Below are positions 59,995 to 64,000 of a DNA stretch of 64,000 nt, one piece after another. Location: the NCBI GenBank assembly GCA_039989855.1, contig JBDXGZ010000023.1:124001-188000 (forward strand), written 5' to 3'. The first letter of the stretch is position 1; each line of letters opens with the position of its first letter. Under the pieces are notes generated by a model. That model was not told the origin of the DNA. It made no database searches and was given only the letters and a program-made list of their open reading frames with translations. The DNA is from CALFVT01 sp039989855. Its GTDB lineage: Bacteria; Pseudomonadota; Alphaproteobacteria; Caulobacterales; Maricaulaceae. Position numbers and translations under genes: made by a program.

Positions 59995-62900
59995 TTAGTT
60001 ACCTGATTGAGACGGTTCTTCTTGGCCTTTTTCATCCGTATCAGACGGGATCGCGATGCGTTTTTTCTCACGTTCAGGCTTAAATATCTTACGTAATATT
60101 CCAGGCGTTAAAGCCGATAGAGGGTTTACGCTAACTTGAGCTTTATCAAAACCTCCTGCGATACCATACGTCAACCCTAAGGTGGCATCATCGGCTTTAC
60201 CGCCCAAAATATCACCAATGATCGGAATGGCGTCGATAAAAGAATTCGCCGAATATGCTGGAATAAGAGTTCCGTCCATATCAAGCGCCTCATTCGTCAA
60301 GTCTATAGTACCATCCGCAGTGAGGCCTAAAGCGGGTCCAGCCGCACGCGCGCCTTCCAAACCCAATACACCTTCGCCCCATGTAAAGGGCAATTCCACA
60401 GTCTGAAACTTTAGGCCGCTACCCGTCAATACATTAGACAATCCGTTTAAAGAGGCGAGTGACAATATTTGTGTTAAAAATGGCGCCTCAGTAAGAGTGA
60501 AGTCATCAACATTCAGCGTCCCTGACCAAATCAGGCTGTTACCATCACGTGGACGCACTGCCTCGCCAAACATTCGTCCACCTTGAATATTATCTAATTC
60601 AAAGAACGCCCCAACAGCATCTGATGCATTTGCGATATCAAAGGTTAAGCGATTCACGAATGGCCCCGTCTCTAAAGTCTGTAAATCTAAAACAACGGGT
60701 CCGTCTTCGCTTCCTCCAGAAAATCTAAACTGATCAACGGACTGGCCTGAATGGTTATAGAGTAAGCTGGCTTTATTAATCTGATAATCCTGCGCCAATC
60801 GCAAGCTGTTCATATTAGCTGTAAGGTTCAGCGGCAAGTTTATAGCATTTTCACCATCTGGTTGCCAAAGCGCAGAGCTAACAACCCCATCAAGGTTTAA
60901 GTAATCTCCACTTAATGTCGCTTGCATAGGGTGATCAATATTTTCACGTTTAAGTGTCATTCGCGCGTCAATAAAATCATCAATATGAAGAGTGCTTAGG
61001 TTCGCTTCAACTAAGCGTAATTTGTCATCCAGCTTTAAAGCCCCACTAATATCAAGCCCAGAGGCAGACGCCGTTAAATCCTCAACTATGATTTTCCCTG
61101 TGGCGTTGCGCGCAATAGAAAGTTGTAAATCACCTGGCTCACCTTTGGGTTTTGCCCAAAAATCTCCTATCACTAATTCACTATCACGAAGGTCCGCGCT
61201 AATACGTGCCTCATCAAAGTTCACCCCTTCACCACTTGCATCTAAAGTAATGGGAATGATACCACCGAAATATTCTCTCAATTTCAGTCCTAATTTATCT
61301 AATGTGGCGTTATCAACGTGGCTTGTGAGACTCAGCGATGTCGGTGTTGCACCAAAGTCAAAGTTTTCCCGCCAATTAATATCGGCCTGTAAAGGCCCGA
61401 TCCTAGCAGGGCCTTTTATCGTCATACCTTTTTTATTCGCCGTTAAAAAAAGCTCTCCCTCTGTGAGACTATATTGGCCCACGCCAAAAGGAGCGGATAT
61501 GTTTGAAGCTTGGAGCTCAACGTCATAATGAAAACGGCTGCTTGGGTAACCTGAGCCTAAAGGTCGCTTAACATTAAATTTTACACGCCCTTGCCCTGTA
61601 AAATCTTGCGGTGATAAACTATAGATACTCGCATATTCGAAGGGTTTTTGATCTATCAATTCTACCATAAAATCGACAGGACCAGAACCTTCAATATCAA
61701 TCGTAAAATCATGTCCCGGAGGGAAGAACTGCGGAATTTTTACACGACCTGTCTCAATTGCCAGCTCGCCCAATATCCCCCCCGTGAGCATAACATCAAT
61801 ACCATTAGCTCGAAGTGACCCTGAACCGCTAACCTTATCGAGCGGTGTCATCGTGCTGATATATTGCACAAGTCCATCACTAATATTAAAATCTAACTTA
61901 ACAGAATCATCTGCTAAACCGCCCTCAATTTGAGAAAAATCAGGAATATCAAACTCAAACTTCATGTCAGAAAGGCTCGCCTCTACAATCGAGGACTTCA
62001 CCCAATTACGCCCACCCAAAATGAAATCTATTGGCCATATAGACAATAGCTCAAACTCGCTTAAGGTGCCGTCTACTGCCCCCGATAATTTCAGTCCAAG
62101 AGGCAACTCTGAGCCTTTACCGATATTGTCAACTTGCCCGTAAGCATTTAACTTATAGCTGGAAATAGGCAGGGCGAGCTGATCAAGATTAAGTCTACCT
62201 TGAGAGGTGTTATATGTTCCTTTAACCTGACCTTTATTGATCTTTAAAGCCTTTGGAAAAACCTCTTTAGCGTCCCAACTTAAGGCATCTAAATCAACAT
62301 TAAAGCCCACGGGTAAGCGACTGTTTTGTAACATTAAATTCGATAAGTCTATTTCGCCGCGAAATTTGCCATGTGTTGCATCAATTTCAACATCCGAAAG
62401 GTTTACGGTGTCAGCTATCAAATCAAATTCGCCACGAAGAGACATATTCTGAACATTTCCTAAAAGAGGCAATTCACAAACCCCTCTTGAGTCCGCGCGT
62501 TCAACGGAGAATTTAACGGTCCTTTCTTGGTCATTTACACTCCGAAAATCAGTCATGATCGTCACAGGTGCTGTAATCTTTTCTAGATGACGAAATAGAC
62601 CGCCCGTTGAACTAATGGAGGACGGGTTTAAATGTGTTATATTAATTGAGAGGTCGAGCGCCTTCTGATTAATACGTTCACGTTTCACGCTAATATCAAC
62701 CTTCGGCTGAAGCTCGGGTAGCAAGGTATCATCTGACGTGTCTGGCAAAGCAAAATAAGCCTGTCCCTCGCCAAAAATCTCACTATTTGTAATCATTGTT
62801 TGAAAGTCGACTTTTTCCAAATCAAGAGACAGCCCCGTATTGTCATCCCTGAAGAAAACCTCCGTGCCGTGTAAGGCGACCGAATCAATTAATTCTTGCT

Positions 62901-63492
62901 CCGTTTCCGCAGCGACAATTGGAATAATAGGGCCTAAGCGCCCAAAGGCATTTGGCCCTCCAACAGACCCAAAAACGCTGCCCTTTTTATTACGTTGTAT
63001 GGTGAATTGCCCCCCGACAAGATCAAGACGTTTGGCGACGAACCCACGTTTAACAAGTGCGGAAACAGGCGTCTCCGTGTAGATTGAAGTGACGGTCAAG
63101 AGATTGGCCTGATTCTCATCGCTGACGATGATACCTTCCGCTAAAAATCCAATTGCCTGCCGTTCAGGGTGCCACTGAACTTTAAACGTTTCAATTTCTG
63201 CATCTTGCCCATCATAAGCTTGCGCAAACCAAAGTGTGAAATTTTGTTTTAAGAAAGAAACATCCGCTTCACCTTTAGCCATAATAGAGGTTATGAGACC
63301 GAGCCAAATAATGCCAAAACCTAGGCTTACCGCTGTCAGCTCAGCCAGTCCACGCAAGACGAACTTCAAGGCCCACTTGCCCCAAGTTTGAAAAAACCGT
63401 AAAGCATATAAAAAGCCGCCACGTATAGCTGTCAGCTTATGATCATGAGCTGGTTCGTCTTCATTTTTGATGTCAGGCGTCACCGAATCCAT
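59995..63492 (-). CDS. giant AsmA-like/DUF3971 inner-membrane protein
   Basis: A 1165-residue protein of the AsmA/TamB/YhdP type. One hydrophobic helix near residues 45-72 anchors a very long beta-rich periplasmic part; the C terminus contains VLTGSGLKFQTVELPFTWGEGVLGLEGARAAGPALGLTADGTIDL and AYSANSFIDAIPIIGDILGG, the conserved AsmA-like C-terminal domain. Such proteins form hydrophobic bridges that move phospholipids to the outer membrane. The last 30 residues are basic (KPEREKKR). Assignment to a YhdP orthologue is likely but not certain. Confidence 0.85.
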   Translation of the reverse strand: MDSVTPDIKNEDEPAHDHKLTAIRGGFLYALRFFQTWGKWALKFVLRGLAELTAVSLGFGIIWLGLITSIMAKGEADVSFLKQNFTLWFAQAYDGQDAEIETFKVQWHPERQAIGFLAEGIIVSDENQANLLTVTSIYTETPVSALVKRGFVAKRLDLVGGQFTIQRNKKGSVFGSVGGPNAFGRLGPIIPIVAAETEQELIDSVALHGTEVFFRDDNTGLSLDLEKVDFQTMITNSEIFGEGQAYFALPDTSDDTLLPELQPKVDISVKRERINQKALDLSINITHLNPSSISSTGGLFRHLEKITAPVTIMTDFRSVNDQERTVKFSVERADSRGVCELPLLGNVQNMSLRGEFDLIADTVNLSDVEIDATHGKFRGEIDLSNLMLQNSRLPVGFNVDLDALSWDAKEVFPKALKINKGQVKGTYNTSQGRLNLDQLALPISSYKLNAYGQVDNIGKGSELPLGLKLSGAVDGTLSEFELLSIWPIDFILGGRNWVKSSIVEASLSDMKFEFDIPDFSQIEGGLADDSVKLDFNISDGLVQYISTMTPLDKVSGSGSLRANGIDVMLTGGILGELAIETGRVKIPQFFPPGHDFTIDIEGSGPVDFMVELIDQKPFEYASIYSLSPQDFTGQGRVKFNVKRPLGSGYPSSRFHYDVELQASNISAPFGVGQYSLTEGELFLTANKKGMTIKGPARIGPLQADINWRENFDFGATPTSLSLTSHVDNATLDKLGLKLREYFGGIIPITLDASGEGVNFDEARISADLRDSELVIGDFWAKPKGEPGDLQLSIARNATGKIIVEDLTASASGLDISGALKLDDKLRLVEANLSTLHIDDFIDARMTLKRENIDHPMQATLSGDYLNLDGVVSSALWQPDGENAINLPLNLTANMNSLRLAQDYQINKASLLYNHSGQSVDQFRFSGGSEDGPVVLDLQTLETGPFVNRLTFDIANASDAVGAFFELDNIQGGRMFGEAVRPRDGNSLIWSGTLNVDDFTLTEAPFLTQILSLASLNGLSNVLTGSGLKFQTVELPFTWGEGVLGLEGARAAGPALGLTADGTIDLTNEALDMDGTLIPAYSANSFIDAIPIIGDILGGKADDATLGLTYGIAGGFDKAQVSVNPLSALTPGILRKIFKPEREKKRIAIPSDTDEKGQEEPSQSGN

Positions 63493-63608
63493 GAAAATTT
63501 TCTAAACGTCCTTTTCTAAAAGCGCTATTTGTCTTACTTAAACACACAAAGCAAACATCTTATTACACTACTTCGTAATGAAATTGCAGTTACGAAAGGA
63601 TAACAATC

Positions 63609-64000
63609 ATGAGTTCTATAGACGTTGGGCAAAAAGCCCCTGATTTCACCCTCCCTAAAAGCGGAGGAGGAGATGTTTCCCTCTCTGATTACGTTGGAAA
63701 ATATCTAATATTATATTTCTACCCTAAAGATGACACGCCGGGTTGCACAAAAGAAGCAATTGGGTTCACCGAAGAGCTCGCGAGTTTCAAAGCTCTTGGG
63801 GCTGAGGTTTTAGGTGTGTCCAAGGATAAAGTAGCAAAGCATGATAAATTTATCGCCAAACATGAGCTCGGAATTCCACTTGGGTCAGACGAGACAGGCG
63901 AAATGATCGAATCATACGGGTCATGGATTGAGAAAAAAATGTACGGAAAAACCTATATGGGCATTGATCGGTCGACCTTCCTTATCGGCACAGATGGCAC
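63609..64000 (+). CDS. bcp: Bcp-type thiol peroxidase, 3' end cut off by window
   Basis: The first 130 residues of a peroxiredoxin that reduces peroxides with thioredoxin. VGQKAPDFTLP is the N terminus, the peroxidatic Cys46 is in DDTPGCTKE, and LGVSKDKVAKHDKFIAKH, GIPLGSDETGEMIESYG and GIDRSTFLIG follow. The resolving Cys found five residues later in E. coli Bcp is Ile51 here (CTKEAIGF), so this may be a 1-Cys type. AAAGGA lies 8 bases before the ATG. The stop is beyond base 64000. Confidence 0.95.
   Translation, partial: MSSIDVGQKAPDFTLPKSGGGDVSLSDYVGKYLILYFYPKDDTPGCTKEAIGFTEELASFKALGAEVLGVSKDKVAKHDKFIAKHELGIPLGSDETGEMIESYGSWIEKKMYGKTYMGIDRSTFLIGTDG

Noticed and set aside
1..64000. CRISPR arrays, insertion sequences, prophage or tRNA genes
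   Set aside because: Looked for on both strands; no regularly spaced repeats, transposase, phage gene or cloverleaf was recognised.

Overview
The window reads as one contiguous stretch of an alphaproteobacterial chromosome with roughly balanced base composition and dense, mostly housekeeping content. The best phylogenetic clues are a circularly permuted two-piece tmRNA (27308-27626), an alphaproteobacterial-type SspB adaptor, a SUF iron-sulfur operon with two cysteine desulfurases headed by an Rrf2/IscR regulator, a Maricaulis/Xanthomonas-type N-acetylglutamate synthase, and the radA-cvpA-purF-SDR block. A member of the Maricaulales/Hyphomonadales (Robiginitomaculum/Litorimonas-like) is my inference, not something the sequence proves.

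Layout. 1-6317: the 3' part of a DEAD-box RNA helicase (cut by the window edge), an anchored alpha/beta hydrolase, two tandem glutathione-S-transferase-like genes, an exported unknown protein and an FAD monooxygenase. 5736-16939 (minus strand): a long SUF operon running iscR, NifS/IscS-like desulfurase, sufB, two lipoproteins (one a RidA-family protein), a cytosolic RidA, a cupin, an anchored unknown, then a palindromic repeat, sufC, a second cupin, sufD, sufS, sufT, sufA, two paralogous membrane proteins and a uracil-DNA glycosylase-like gene. 17116-24258: alpha/beta hydrolase, anmK, thyA, TM2 protein, then an arginine-linked operon (ArgE-type deacetylase, N-acetylglutamate synthase with a decayed kinase half, M14 carboxypeptidase) and a DUF2853 protein.

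24345-33412: a large exported DUF11/Calx-beta protein, the tmRNA, a Sel1-like lipoprotein, a cytochrome P450, sspB, fumC with its DUF4169 and ribbon-helix-helix followers, an acyl-CoA thioesterase and slyD. 33664-42480: a lipoprotein, a UvrD/PcrA helicase, a hydrolase-like lipoprotein, prmA, a 47-residue basic protein, an M24 aminopeptidase P and a cold-shock protein. 42587-48988: aspS, a 750-base repeat-littered gap, a lipoprotein, a DUF962 protein and an HscC-type Hsp70 with its J-protein. 49061-64000: radA-cvpA-purF-SDR, two exported unknown proteins interleaved with three candidate small RNAs, yebC, ymdB, 5-formyl-THF cyclo-ligase, tyrS, a giant AsmA-like protein and the start of a Bcp peroxiredoxin.

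The most unusual things are (i) three consecutive intergenic RNAs in 53.5-56.1 kb, each a chain of hairpins showing cytosine-rich loops and ending in a terminator, resembling anti-Shine-Dalgarno regulatory RNAs; (ii) the enlarged SUF operon with cupin and Rid genes, one cupin locked between sufC and sufD; and (iii) an N-acetylglutamate synthase whose kinase motifs are gone. No CRISPR array, insertion sequence, prophage or tRNA gene was recognised.
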